From the NCBI GenBank assembly GCA_031374115.1, contig JANMNO010000167.1, forward strand, positions 1-28,113: DNA of 28,113 bases, written 5' to 3'. Position 1 is the stretch's first letter, and every line of letters starts with the position of its first letter. Under the pieces are notes generated by a model. The model had not been told where the DNA came from and did not search any database. It saw only the letters and a program-made list of their open reading frames with translations. Shown in pieces: positions 1-7,911 of this stretch. This DNA comes from JAKFWF01 sp031374115. GTDB lineage: Bacteria; Pseudomonadota; Alphaproteobacteria; Rhizobiales; Hyphomicrobiaceae. Position numbers and translations under genes: made by a program.

Positions 1-516
1 GCGGCGGATCGGCACGACGAAGCCGAGATCGAGCATCTGGTCGGCTTCGTCGAGCACGAAAATCTCGGTGCCTTCGAGCTGAACGTTACGCTCCATCATG
101 TGGTCGATCAGACGGCCGGGCGTGGCGACGAGCACGTCGACACCTTGCGCCATTGCCTGGATCTGCGGACGGTGAGCCACGCCACCGTAAACCACAGCGA
201 CCTTGATGCCGAGATGGCGGCCATAGGTGCGGAAGCTTTCGGCGATCTGCGAGGCAAGCTCACGGGTTGGCGAAAGAATGAGGCAACGGCAGCCCTTGCG
301 CAGGGCTGGGCGCGGGTTGGCGGCCAAACGATGCATGATCGGTAGGGCGAAGGCAGCCGTCTTGCCGGTGCCGGTCTGCGCGATGCCGAGCAAATCGCGG
401 CCTTCCATGACGAAAGGAATGGCCTGGGTTTGGATTGGGGTTGGGGTGGTGTAGCCTTCGCCTTCGAGGGCCTTGAGGAGTGCTGGATTGAGTTTGAGAT
501 CGGTAAACGAGGTCAA
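1..516 (-). CDS. rhlE: RhlE-type DEAD-box ATP-dependent RNA helicase, N-terminal part
   Basis: This is the first 172 codons of a DEAD-box RNA helicase that continues past the left edge. Visible motifs, in order, are the Q motif (TPTPIQ, about residues 24-29), Walker A AQTGTGKT (46-53), motif Ia PTRELA (83-88), GG (111-112), motif Ib TPGRL (132-136) and the DEAD box (156-159). The spacing matches RhlE, which remodels rRNA or mRNA structure using ATP in the cytoplasm. The helicase C-terminal lobe is outside the window. I place the start at a TTG (516-514), because family members begin with a short TSF-like sequence right before the first helix and an AAGAAAG stretch lies about 8 nt upstream. 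An in-frame GTG at 561-559 is the main alternative. Family call is firm; the exact RhlE subgroup is inferred from the truncated sequence. Confidence 0.9.
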   Translation of the reverse strand, partial: MTSFTDLKLNPALLKALEGEGYTTPTPIQTQAIPFVMEGRDLLGIAQTGTGKTAAFALPIMHRLAANPRPALRKGCRCLILSPTRELASQIAESFRTYGRHLGIKVAVVYGGVAHRPQIQAMAQGVDVLVATPGRLIDHMMERNVQLEGTEIFVLDEADQMLDLGFVVPIRR

Positions 517-745
517 TTGCGGTACTTTCTTTGAGTCCGCGCAACAGCCGGCCCGACGCACATACGTCGCGGGTCCGGCAGGCCATGAGGCCGGCGCGGT
601 TCTGCTGGGTGACACCCCGCGTGGCCTGGGAGTCGGGTTTGGGAAGATCAATAGGCGCTCAACAGGAAACTGCGCGTATGCGGCTTTGGCCATTACGACG
701 GCCGAAACTTGATGCGCAATCTTTCACGCGGCTGGAGCGCCGGAA

Positions 746-766
746 ATCGCTGAGCATGTCAGCGAT
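746..766. repeat. Inverted repeat, 8-bp arms, 5-nt loop
   Basis: The arms ATCGCTGA and TCAGCGAT are perfectly complementary around GCATG. No T-run follows on either strand, so a classical intrinsic terminator is unlikely. It lies about 230 bp upstream of the rhlE start and could be an RNA hairpin in its leader or a protein site; function is unknown. Confidence 0.5.
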
Positions 767-810
767 GCAGTGGAGATGTCATGTTGCAGCGCACAAGTCA
801 AGGGGATAGT

Positions 811-831
811 GATTATCCGAACCGGATAATC
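811..831. repeat. Perfect 21-bp palindrome, 9-bp arms, 3-nt centre
   Basis: The arms GATTATCCG and CGGATAATC flank AAC and match perfectly. The site sits 50 bp beyond the stop of the leftward small basic-protein gene and about 295 bp upstream of rhlE. There is no U-tract, which argues against an intrinsic terminator, and the short centre is typical of operators bound by a dimer. Function is not known. Confidence 0.6.
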
Positions 832-880
832 GCCAAGGGAATAGCGAGGGAACAGCTAAAATATCGCCGCACGACCCACC

Positions 881-1033
881 TCACCCCTCCGGCTCCCCCT
901 CCCTCTTCTGCCCACCCGCCTTCTTCCCCTTCACGAGCGCCTTGCGTTTTGACAGGTTGGCGCGCAATTGTTCGGCCAGCCGCGCGTCGCGGGATTTCGA
1001 ACGTTCGAGCTTTGCTTTTTTGTCGTCGCTCAC
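881..1033 (-). CDS. Small highly charged protein of unknown function (50 aa)
   Basis: The 50-residue product is strongly basic and lacks cysteine, membrane segments or a signal peptide. It begins SDDKKAK, has a central RDARLAEQLRANLSKRKAL helix-like stretch and ends in a Lys/Gly/Glu-rich tail. Small proteins of this layout, with an L-x-x-x-LR-x-NL-x-x-RK core, are common and unannotated in Hyphomicrobiales genomes. I chose the GTG at 1033-1031 because AAAGG lies 6 nt upstream of it and the protein-like sequence starts there; the reading frame stays open further upstream. A nucleic-acid or ribosome role is possible from the charge but is only a guess. Confidence 0.6.
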   Translation of the reverse strand: MSDDKKAKLERSKSRDARLAEQLRANLSKRKALVKGKKAGGQKREGEPEG

Positions 1034-1144
1034 GGCGAACCTTTTGCGGACCGCTCTCAGGGATGTTCTACCATGCACAGGTGATTGCGATCCATGCAAA
1101 TGGCTTGCGGTGCGTTACACCTTGTGGCAGTTGCTTGCTCGCAA

Positions 1145-1219
1145 GCTGCAGTAGCTCAGTGGTAGAGCACTTCATTGGTAATGAAGAGGTCGGGGGTTCG
1201 ATCCCCCCTTGCAGCACCA
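1145..1219 (+). tRNA. tRNA-Thr (anticodon GGT)
   Basis: A full cloverleaf can be drawn. The acceptor stem GCTGCAG pairs with TTGCAGC (one G-T), the D stem is GCTC/GAGC, the anticodon stem is CTTCA/TGAAG around TTGGTAA with anticodon GGT, and the T stem is GGGGG/CCCCC around TTCGATC. The discriminator is A and CCA is encoded (1217-1219). GGT reads ACC and ACU threonine codons. It stands alone between a leftward small gene and the hydrolase gene. Confidence 0.97.
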
Positions 1220-1264
1220 GCAAAATCTATCTTCGCTCGATAGGCCGTATGTCGGAGCGTTATC

Positions 1265-2131
1265 ATGAAGTTCATGATGTTCGAAACGGGTAAGGGCCCG
1301 GCGCTCGGGTTGGTCGAGGGCGAAACGGTGATCGATCTCGCGGCGGCGGATGCTGGCCTGCCCAAGGATTTGTTGTCGTTGATTGCTGCCGGACCATCAG
1401 CGCTCGCAGCCGTCAAAACCGCTGTCGCCAAGGCATCGGCGTCGGCGAAGCATGCGCTCGCCAGCGTGAAACCTGCGCTGCCGATCGCGCATCCGCCGAA
1501 GTTCATTTGCGTCGGCCTCAACTACCTGGAACATGCGAAAGAGGGCGGGCATGCAACGCCGACGTATCCCTCCTTCTTCGCGCGCTACGACCGTTCGCTG
1601 ATCGCCGCCGGGCAGCCGGTAATCCGGCCGAAGGTCTCGAACCAGCTCGACTACGAGTGCGAGCTTACCATCGTCATCGGCAAGGGTGGCCGCAACATCC
1701 CGGAAGCTTCCGCGCTCGACCATGTGTTCGGCTACACGCTTTTCAACGATGTCTCGGTGCGCGATTTCCAGCGTAAGACGACGCAATGGCTGGCCGGTAA
1801 GAACTTCGACGCGACCGGCCCGCTGGGGCCCGTTGTCGTCACCGCCGACGAATTGCCGCCCGGAGCTTCGGGCCTCAACATCATGACCCGCGTCAACGGC
1901 GCGACGATGCAGTCGTCAAACACCAGCGACATGATCTTTTCGACGGCCAGGTGCGTGTCGCTCCTGTCCGAGTTCATGACGCTGGAACCCGGCGATCTGA
2001 TCGCGACCGGCACGCCGTCCGGCGTCGCCCATGCCCGCAAGCCACCGGCATGGATGAAAGCCGGCGATGTCGTCGAAGTGGAAATTGAACGCATCGGCAT
2101 CTTGAAAAATGCGATCGTCGACGAGACCTAA
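1265..2131 (+). CDS. Fumarylacetoacetate hydrolase (FAH) family protein
   Basis: The 288-aa protein has an N-terminal cap region (about 1-75) and a C-terminal FAH catalytic fold. Family signatures visible are the VGLNY-x-x-H stretch near residue 86, the metal-binding acidic cluster around LDYECEL (about 128-134), GKNFDATGPLGP (about 178-189) and the PGDLIATGTPSGV block (about 242-254). FAH-fold enzymes use a divalent metal to hydrolyse, hydrate or decarboxylate beta-diketo or 2-oxo acids, as in acylpyruvate hydrolysis or aromatic catabolism; the substrate cannot be read from sequence. It is cytoplasmic. It lies 45 nt after tRNA-Thr and only 6 nt before the WD40-cytochrome gene, but nothing links the two functionally. 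The ATG at 1265 gives the normal family N-terminus. Confidence 0.92.
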   Translation: MKFMMFETGKGPALGLVEGETVIDLAAADAGLPKDLLSLIAAGPSALAAVKTAVAKASASAKHALASVKPALPIAHPPKFICVGLNYLEHAKEGGHATPTYPSFFARYDRSLIAAGQPVIRPKVSNQLDYECELTIVIGKGGRNIPEASALDHVFGYTLFNDVSVRDFQRKTTQWLAGKNFDATGPLGPVVVTADELPPGASGLNIMTRVNGATMQSSNTSDMIFSTARCVSLLSEFMTLEPGDLIATGTPSGVAHARKPPAWMKAGDVVEVEIERIGILKNAIVDET

Positions 2132-2137
2132 TCAATT

Positions 2138-3445
2138 GTGCCGATGATCGTTACGCCGTTTCGAGTGATCGCGTTTGCAAGCATCGCCGTGTGTCTGCTG
2201 TTGGCTGCACCGATCGCGGCCGAGACGCCGGACCAAGGTCTGCGCGGCCACGGCGGCCCGATCCGCGCGATGGCTGTGCTGCGTGATGGTCGCGTCGCCT
2301 CGGCCGGTTTCGATGGCGCGATCATTATCTGGGATGTGACGGCCAATCGTGCCGAGCGCGTGCTGCGGTTTCACGATACGGCCGTCAATGTATTGCTCGC
2401 GCGCGCGGACGGGTGCCTCGTCTCAGGTGGCGAGGATGGACGGATCGCGGTTTGGTGTGGCGCGGGGACGAAGCCTGCTCAGGTATTGATTGGTCACAAC
2501 GGACCAGTGTCGTCGCTGACACTCGCGCAGGATCAGCAACGACTTGTCAGCGGTGGCTGGGACGGGTCGGTCAAGGTTTGGATGCCGGATGGGACCGATC
2601 AAGAATCGACCAGGCATCCGGCGCCGGTCACTAGTATTTTCACAGGAAGCACCGGTGCATTCCTGAGCGCCAGCCAAGATGGACGCGTAATCCTCAGCAC
2701 ACCGCGTGAAACCAGCCGAATTCTAACCCTCCAACTTCCTGCCTCCGTCAACGGCGCGGCGGCTCTGAGCAACGGGCATTTTGTGCTCGCGTGCGCCGAC
2801 GGCGTCCTGCGCGAGGTTGACGGCGAATTGAACATCGTTCGAAGGACGGAGCTGCCCGACGGAGCACTGACGACGGTTGCGGTTTCACCAGATGGCCGCA
2901 CTATCGCCACGGCCGGCATGCGCACGCCGGTCACGTTGATAGGGGCAGCCTTCGGCGAGGTGAGGTCGCGGATATTGGGACCTGGATTGCCGATTTGGGC
3001 GCTGGCATTCTCGCTCGACAGTCGCGAGCTTTACACAGGCGGTGCAGACCGCTCGGTGCGACGCTTCGACGTGGCGACCGGAACCGTTATCGGCACGTCG
3101 ATCGCACCGGCAAACAAAACCGAATTGCCCGAGCCCAAGGACCGCGGTGCCCAGGTGTTCCGCGCCTGCATAGCCTGTCACGGTTTGACCGCCGCCGACA
3201 CCAACCTCGCTGGGCCGACGCTGCACGGTGTCATGGGGCGGCGGATCGCCAGCGTGCCAGGCTATGCTTTCTCCGACCCGCTTAAGAAGCTCGATATCGT
3301 CTGGACACCTGAGACCATTGCCCAGCTGTTCGAAGTCGGCCCGGCCCTGTACACACCAGGCACCAAAATGCCCGAGCAACGCATCACCGATCCAACCGAT
3401 CGCCAAGCTTTGGTCGATTGGTTGGCAAAGGTGACGACGCCGTAG
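2138..3445 (+). CDS. Secreted WD40 beta-propeller fused to a class I cytochrome c
   Basis: Residues 1-28 are a Sec signal peptide (hydrophobic core followed by AAPIAA-ET). Seven WD40-like blades follow (about 33-325), the first three ending in recognisable I-W-D, V-W-C and V-W-M strands and the later ones more degenerate. The last 100 residues form a cytochrome c with heme attachment site CIACH (344-348), GPTLHGV-GR and a probable Met ligand in GTKMPEQR (Met411). The heme domain resembles small electron-transfer c cytochromes. The product should be periplasmic and could dock on a partner through the propeller while passing electrons through heme. The start may be the GTG at 2138 or the ATG at 2144. 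It ends 6 nt from the convergent iron-sulfur protein gene of the formate dehydrogenase locus, so an electron-transfer link is possible but unproven. Confidence 0.9.
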   Translation: MPMIVTPFRVIAFASIAVCLLLAAPIAAETPDQGLRGHGGPIRAMAVLRDGRVASAGFDGAIIIWDVTANRAERVLRFHDTAVNVLLARADGCLVSGGEDGRIAVWCGAGTKPAQVLIGHNGPVSSLTLAQDQQRLVSGGWDGSVKVWMPDGTDQESTRHPAPVTSIFTGSTGAFLSASQDGRVILSTPRETSRILTLQLPASVNGAAALSNGHFVLACADGVLREVDGELNIVRRTELPDGALTTVAVSPDGRTIATAGMRTPVTLIGAAFGEVRSRILGPGLPIWALAFSLDSRELYTGGADRSVRRFDVATGTVIGTSIAPANKTELPEPKDRGAQVFRACIACHGLTAADTNLAGPTLHGVMGRRIASVPGYAFSDPLKKLDIVWTPETIAQLFEVGPALYTPGTKMPEQRITDPTDRQALVDWLAKVTTP

Positions 3446-3451
3446 ACCCCG

Positions 3452-5500
3452 CTAAACCTCGCCTTTGTCGATTTTGGCTTGCATGGCGGCTTCGCGGTCC
3501 TTGAAATAGTCTTCGGTGGTCTTGGCGGGTGGGCGCGCGGTGGCAGCGTAGGGATCGAACTTGGCATTGGTCATCGCTTCGACACGGCAGTCGTCGCATT
3601 TTTGGATGAGATCGAGCCGAGATTGGTTCTCGCCCGAAAACATCCAGTGCCGGTCCTTGAGCTTGGCCGTCACTTTGTCGATCGTTGATTTCACGCCGAA
3701 GGCCTTGCCGCACTCGATGCAGCGAAACGGCTCCTCCTGCTTGACGGTGATGCGGCCGGCCTCGAACGCTGCAAAATCGATGCGTGGCTCGAGCTTGATG
3801 ACCTTCTCCGGGCAGGTCGAGGCGCATAGTCCACATTGCACGCAAAGGCTTTCATCGAATGAGAGTAGTGGCCGGTCTTCACCGTCGCCGAGTGCACTCA
3901 CAGGGCATGCGGAGACGCACGAAAGGCATAGCGTGCAACCGGCAGTATCGATGGCGAGGCCGCCGAACACCGCGCCCGTTGGCAGTTCAATGCGATCTAC
4001 AGGAGCAGGTGCAGTGCGGTGCAATTCGCGCAGTGCGAGTTTCATCACGTCGCGCTTGGTGCCAAGGGGTAGGAAGGTCGCCGGCAACTTGCTCGCAATG
4101 ACGTCAAAAGGAGCACGCAGGTTTGCGATCATCTGGTCGGGGTCGTCGGTCTCAATGACGGCGATTGCATCGGCGCCGTGGCCCAACCCACCGAGCACCC
4201 GCGATGACGTTTCGACGGTCTGCCGCAATCCTGCGATGTCGTGGCGCGGCGATGCGCGCGTCAACACTCGGATCGCGCGGAAGCCATATGCGCCAGCCGC
4301 CGCAATCGCCTCCAAGCCGACTTGCGTCACTTCGTTGACCTCGAGCGGAAGAACGTGCGCGGGTAAACCATCGCTAAACCGCGCGGCGGCATCGATCAGT
4401 GCACTGCCGTGTTCGCGATCGTGCAGCAGGAGAACGGCGTTGCTGCCACCGGCCGCGTGATACGCCTGCGCCATCGCACGGATCTGCTGCAACAGAACGT
4501 CGACGGCTGGTAGTGCGTAGGCGGCCGCGCCCGTCGGACAGGCAGCCGCGCATTGCCCACAGCCGGCGCAGATATGCGGGTCGATCGCGACAACGTCGCC
4601 GTTGGGTGTGATCGCGCCGGCCGGGCACAGATCGAGGCAGCGTGTGCAGCCGACCTTGCGCGATCGCGAATGTGCGCAAAGCCCGGCATGGAATTCGATG
4701 TAGCGCGGCTTGTCGAAGGTGCCGGCGAGATCGGCGGCTTTAAAAAGCAATTTCTGCACTTCGACGGCGTTGGCTGGATCGGCCCGCAAATAGCCCTCAC
4801 GAAGGTCGGGCGCTGGCAGCAAAGGTGCAGTGCCCGACAGGTCGATCAGAATGTCGGCCTTCGATACGGCGCCGTTGCGAGGCACACCAAACTGCAGGGT
4901 GGCTCGTGACGAGGGGCTCGGTGCTGCCAATGCATCGATGGTGATCTCGAATGCCCCTAGATGACCCTTCACAGTTTTGATGCGGCCACGGCGGATTGGG
5001 AATTCGTTGATGGCGGGCGGGGTAACGTCTCCCACATCCGACAGCAGCACCGTAATGTCGAGGCGATCCTTCAACATTGCGGCTGCGTCGAGTGCGATCT
5101 GCCCCGGCCCATAGATCAAGGTCACGCCGTCGCTGTCGAATGTCACGGCGGTCGGCGCCGGTACCGGAATTGCTGCCGCCGCTAAAATCGCTGCCATCTT
5201 TGGTGCGGCGTCTGCGGCTTCGCTCGACCAGCCGCCCGTCTCGCGGACGTTGGCGAACGTCAGCGACGCGCCCAGATTATCGTCCTCGGCGACCTCCTCG
5301 AAAAGCGGGCGCTGGGCGGTGCAGGCGACAGTTACATCACCGCTCGCCGCAATCTTCTGGAACAATCCGAGCTCGGGTCCGCACAAGTGGTTCGCGGTCG
5401 TAATCTGCGCGCCTTTACAGCCTTTCGCCACCCGTTCCGCATCGAGTGGCATGGTGCCCTCGCAAGAGCACAGCAGAATGGTTCGAGTAGGCGCAGCCAT
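3452..5500 (-). CDS. Multi-cluster 4Fe-4S protein of the formate dehydrogenase locus
   Basis: This 682-aa cytoplasmic-type protein has no signal peptide. It starts with a short CSCEG motif (Cys11, Cys13). It then carries two pairs of ferredoxin motifs: one pair in the middle (GCTRCLDLCP and CAGCGQCAAACP, about 285-335) and one nearer the C-terminus (CTLCLSCVSACP and CVQCGLCASTCP, about 525-580). The C-terminal region has two more CxxC pairs (CIECG and CDDCR) that look like a zinc or extra iron site. Proteins of this build sit beside formate dehydrogenase genes in many Proteobacteria and are annotated only as 4Fe-4S dicluster proteins. It is divergent from the accessory cassette, with 72 nt between starts. 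I chose ATG 5500; a TTG at 5518 is in frame, and neither has a clear ribosome site. A role in electron supply or cofactor assembly is inference. Confidence 0.88.
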   Translation of the reverse strand: MAAPTRTILLCSCEGTMPLDAERVAKGCKGAQITTANHLCGPELGLFQKIAASGDVTVACTAQRPLFEEVAEDDNLGASLTFANVRETGGWSSEAADAAPKMAAILAAAAIPVPAPTAVTFDSDGVTLIYGPGQIALDAAAMLKDRLDITVLLSDVGDVTPPAINEFPIRRGRIKTVKGHLGAFEITIDALAAPSPSSRATLQFGVPRNGAVSKADILIDLSGTAPLLPAPDLREGYLRADPANAVEVQKLLFKAADLAGTFDKPRYIEFHAGLCAHSRSRKVGCTRCLDLCPAGAITPNGDVVAIDPHICAGCGQCAAACPTGAAAYALPAVDVLLQQIRAMAQAYHAAGGSNAVLLLHDREHGSALIDAAARFSDGLPAHVLPLEVNEVTQVGLEAIAAAGAYGFRAIRVLTRASPRHDIAGLRQTVETSSRVLGGLGHGADAIAVIETDDPDQMIANLRAPFDVIASKLPATFLPLGTKRDVMKLALRELHRTAPAPVDRIELPTGAVFGGLAIDTAGCTLCLSCVSACPVSALGDGEDRPLLSFDESLCVQCGLCASTCPEKVIKLEPRIDFAAFEAGRITVKQEEPFRCIECGKAFGVKSTIDKVTAKLKDRHWMFSGENQSRLDLIQKCDDCRVEAMTNAKFDPYAATARPPAKTTEDYFKDREAAMQAKIDKGEV

Positions 5501-5572
5501 AACAGGTGGTATCCGCAATTAAAGGCGCGAGCATTGTTGCGCTGTTTGCGCTACCTTATAGATAAGCACAAG

Positions 5573-6313
5573 ATGAACACCAATCCCGATACCCAGGCTC
5601 TCGATCTGCCTCCCGTCTATCGCGCGATCGCACTGCGCGAGTACCGCGATGCGTTTACCCACGCGCAAGCAATAGCGGCCGAGGAGGGAGCGGGGACGCT
5701 GGTCTGGGTGCGGCGGTTCGACACGATCGAGTTCGCCGTGGTGCTGGAGCCAGAGCAGAAGCTTGCGGAGGCCCGCTGCGCGCTGTACGCGGGAATGAAT
5801 GCTGCCGCCGACGCGCTCGGCAGCTATTGCCCGCCGGAGAAGCCGATCGAGTTCGCTTGGCCCGACACGATCATGTTGGATGGCGGCATTATAGGAGGCT
5901 GCCGCTTGGCTACTCCTACGAAGGCGTCGGAAGACGAGATACCGGATTGGCTGGTGCTTGGCCTCAACTTGCGCAGCGTGGTCGAGGTCACCGTCGATCA
6001 AATATTTGAGCGCGGCACCAGCTTGACGACCGAAGGCTTCGAGATGATGGACGGCAACAAGATCATCGAGAGTTTTTCGCGGCATTTGATGGCAACGTTC
6101 GACGGCTGGAAGGCCGGTGGCTTCAGGACGCTGGCCGACCGCTATCTTGCCCGGTTGCAACCGGCTAAAGGCCTTCGCCGTGGCCTCGACGTCAACGGCG
6201 ATCTACTCGAACGCCGGTTGCCCGATCTCAAGGAGTTCACGCGTCAGCCCTTGACGGCGGCGCTGGCGGTCCCTCAATGGCTCGATCCTTCGACCGGCGA
6301 ACCTTGGATGTGA
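5573..6313 (+). CDS. Biotin/lipoate protein ligase-fold protein, formate dehydrogenase cassette
   Basis: The 246-aa product matches the biotin/lipoate A/B ligase-like family found with formate dehydrogenase genes. A ligase-like core spans about 35-145, including a WVRRFDTIEFAVVLEPEQ strand pair, FAWPDTIMLDGGIIGGCRL and DWLVLGLNLR. A separate C-terminal region (about 170-246) contains the DUF4444-like FSRHLMATFDGW stretch. Compared with BirA, the RGRxW adenylate loop is absent, the Lys of KWPND is Ala and the Lys of the GRKLAG strand is Ile, so classical ligase chemistry is doubtful. The start ATG follows a weak -10-like TATAGA at 5557-5562 by 10 nt, with little leader. Its stop overlaps the next start by one base (TGATG), indicating an operon. 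The function is unknown; a scaffold or maturation role is inferred from context. Confidence 0.85.
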   Translation: MNTNPDTQALDLPPVYRAIALREYRDAFTHAQAIAAEEGAGTLVWVRRFDTIEFAVVLEPEQKLAEARCALYAGMNAAADALGSYCPPEKPIEFAWPDTIMLDGGIIGGCRLATPTKASEDEIPDWLVLGLNLRSVVEVTVDQIFERGTSLTTEGFEMMDGNKIIESFSRHLMATFDGWKAGGFRTLADRYLARLQPAKGLRRGLDVNGDLLERRLPDLKEFTRQPLTAALAVPQWLDPSTGEPWM

Positions 6314-6885
6314 TGGCCGTGACGCTCAAACTCCTCCGCACGATCCGCCTCGACGCTTCGGACACGTTTGTGTTCGAACGCGCGGCGTCGGCCAGCGAAT
6401 GGGCTGTTAGCGGCGCGTTCAAGTTCTGGGATCAGGATGCTTCGACGCTGCAGGGCCGCGCCAAACAAGCGTTCAGGTCTGGCTTCCTTGGGCTATCGAC
6501 TTTCGGCTGGTCGACGCTTGCGGTCGTTGTGGAGGCGACCGGGGAGGAGCGCACTGCTGTAATAGAAGCATTAGCCTCGCATCTCGTAGCCGAACATGGC
6601 GCGCCCGATCACGATGCGGCTCGGGTGGCTGCGGAGCAAGAGATCGCATTTGCGGAGAGCCTCGCCGACCACCCCGTGCAAACCTTGGTCGCCGTGCATC
6701 GATCGGTGAACGAGGATGGCGAAATCTCCGAACAGTTCCGCACTTTTCACTCGGCCGATGCAAAGCGTGCAACCGCCATGCCGTGCAGCGCCGGGGCCTT
6801 CGCCGTTGTCGAGGACCATTCCGGACCGGAGGCTGATGAGATCGATTTTGCGATACTTGTCGCGGCCTCCGGAGCTAAGTCGTGA
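6313..6885 (+). CDS. DUF6505 family protein, formate dehydrogenase cassette
   Basis: The 190-aa cytoplasmic protein opens with LKLLRTIRLDASDTFVFERAA and SEWAVSGAFKFWD, the conserved start of the DUF6505 family. It has no cysteine cluster, membrane segment or signal peptide beyond isolated residues. Near the C-terminus are ALKxA-like helices and an EIDFAILVA strand. The ATG at 6313 shares one base with the upstream stop, and its own stop overlaps the next start by four bases (GTGA), so translation is probably coupled. Family members occur next to formate dehydrogenase genes and have no assigned activity. I infer an accessory role only from this linkage. Confidence 0.85.
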   Translation: MAVTLKLLRTIRLDASDTFVFERAASASEWAVSGAFKFWDQDASTLQGRAKQAFRSGFLGLSTFGWSTLAVVVEATGEERTAVIEALASHLVAEHGAPDHDAARVAAEQEIAFAESLADHPVQTLVAVHRSVNEDGEISEQFRTFHSADAKRATAMPCSAGAFAVVEDHSGPEADEIDFAILVAASGAKS

Positions 6886-7898
6886 CCGCCGAAATCCACG
6901 ATTTCTGGCTGTCGAGCGGGCATCATTTGCTCGATCACGACGCCGATGGCCGGCTCGTCGTCACCGATGAATTTCTCAAGATCTACCTAGCCCGGCCCGA
7001 GATCATGCCGCCGGACGATGCCTGTATCGTCGAACGCGGCATCTATCAAAAGCTTGCTCGCGATCCGCGCGCGTCCGTCGCGACGAGCGAAATTCGCGAT
7101 GTCGCCGACCGCGACGCACGCGAGAACTGGCAACAGCTGGTGGCTTTGCGTGACGTGCTCGTCGATGCGCCGACCATCGAGTCTGCTTACATCAATCTCG
7201 TGCGGGCACCAAAGGTCGCGACGCCACCGCTATTTTTGAATCAGTTGGTGCACGTCATCGCTCGCAACATGCTCGATGGCGAGCGCGATCCCTATATCGT
7301 TCGCGCCGCCGAGGCGCTGTATCGCCCGCAGCGCCTGACGATCAAGGATGGCGTGATGCTTCTCGCTGACGAGGAGTTGGTCGACGGCACCAACGTCAAC
7401 GATCACACCTCGCCGCTCGTCGCAATCTTCGGTGATGCAAAGGTACGCCATCTAGATGTGATGACGCCGGAGTTGGCGCTGGGCTATTTCGAGCGCAGCG
7501 ACGCCTTCGATCTGGTCATGGATTTCCGCCATGGCCAGCCGGCACGGCTTGCGTTCGCGAACGTTATCGCGCGCTGGGTCGAGCATCTGCACGGCCTAAA
7601 AGTTCGGGTTGCACCGCTCGAGAAGGTCGAACATGCCGAATGGGCCTGGTTCGCGGGTCTCGATCAGGAAGGCACGCGCATCGGCAATTCTCTTTGGAAC
7701 GGGGAGGAGCCATCGCACAGTGGTCGCGACCGCATTGTCGCGCTGTTCACCCTGACATTTGCCGATCCGGCTGATATGCTGACGCGTGTTGCCGGTCAAC
7801 CAGTTTACTTGATCCTCGGCATGACGCCGAACCGGATCGTCCGCCTGAAACCGCAGAACCTCGTCACCGGTTTGCCGCTGCGCGAGCGCAGTGCATGA
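6882..7898 (+). CDS. DUF6352 family protein, formate dehydrogenase cassette
   Basis: The 338-aa protein starts at a GTG that overlaps the previous stop (GTGA). Its N-terminus, HDFWLSSGHHLLDHDADGRL followed by VTDEFLKIYLARPEI, is the hallmark of the DUF6352 family. No signal peptide, transmembrane segment or metal-binding cysteine motif is visible; His/Asp residues in the first 20 positions are conspicuous and could bind a ligand. The middle and C-terminal parts look like an alpha/beta fold with no recognised catalytic motif. Genes of this family are found together with DUF6505 and formate dehydrogenase subunits. The function is unknown. Confidence 0.85.
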   Translation: MTAEIHDFWLSSGHHLLDHDADGRLVVTDEFLKIYLARPEIMPPDDACIVERGIYQKLARDPRASVATSEIRDVADRDARENWQQLVALRDVLVDAPTIESAYINLVRAPKVATPPLFLNQLVHVIARNMLDGERDPYIVRAAEALYRPQRLTIKDGVMLLADEELVDGTNVNDHTSPLVAIFGDAKVRHLDVMTPELALGYFERSDAFDLVMDFRHGQPARLAFANVIARWVEHLHGLKVRVAPLEKVEHAEWAWFAGLDQEGTRIGNSLWNGEEPSHSGRDRIVALFTLTFADPADMLTRVAGQPVYLILGMTPNRIVRLKPQNLVTGLPLRERSA

Positions 7899-7911
7899 GG
7901 ACACTTCAATT

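Larger units (their letters stand above)
517..880. other. Gene-free stretch between rhlE and a small basic-protein gene
   Basis: No convincing coding sequence is seen on either strand in these 364 nt; open frames here lack good start signals and protein-like composition. The stretch forms the long upstream region of rhlE (read leftward) and holds two perfect inverted repeats, described separately at 746-766 and 811-831. I could not assign a promoter with confidence. Confidence 0.5.

Noticed and set aside
781..1293. Rightward 170-codon open frame across the tRNA-Thr region
   Set aside because: It runs straight through the tRNA gene, is antisense to the small basic-protein gene and has low-complexity Pro/Ser-rich composition.
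3561..4460. Rightward 299-codon frame opposite the 4Fe-4S protein gene
   Set aside because: It is the antisense shadow of a gene with clear cysteine motifs on the other strand and is Ser/Arg/Pro-rich without domains.
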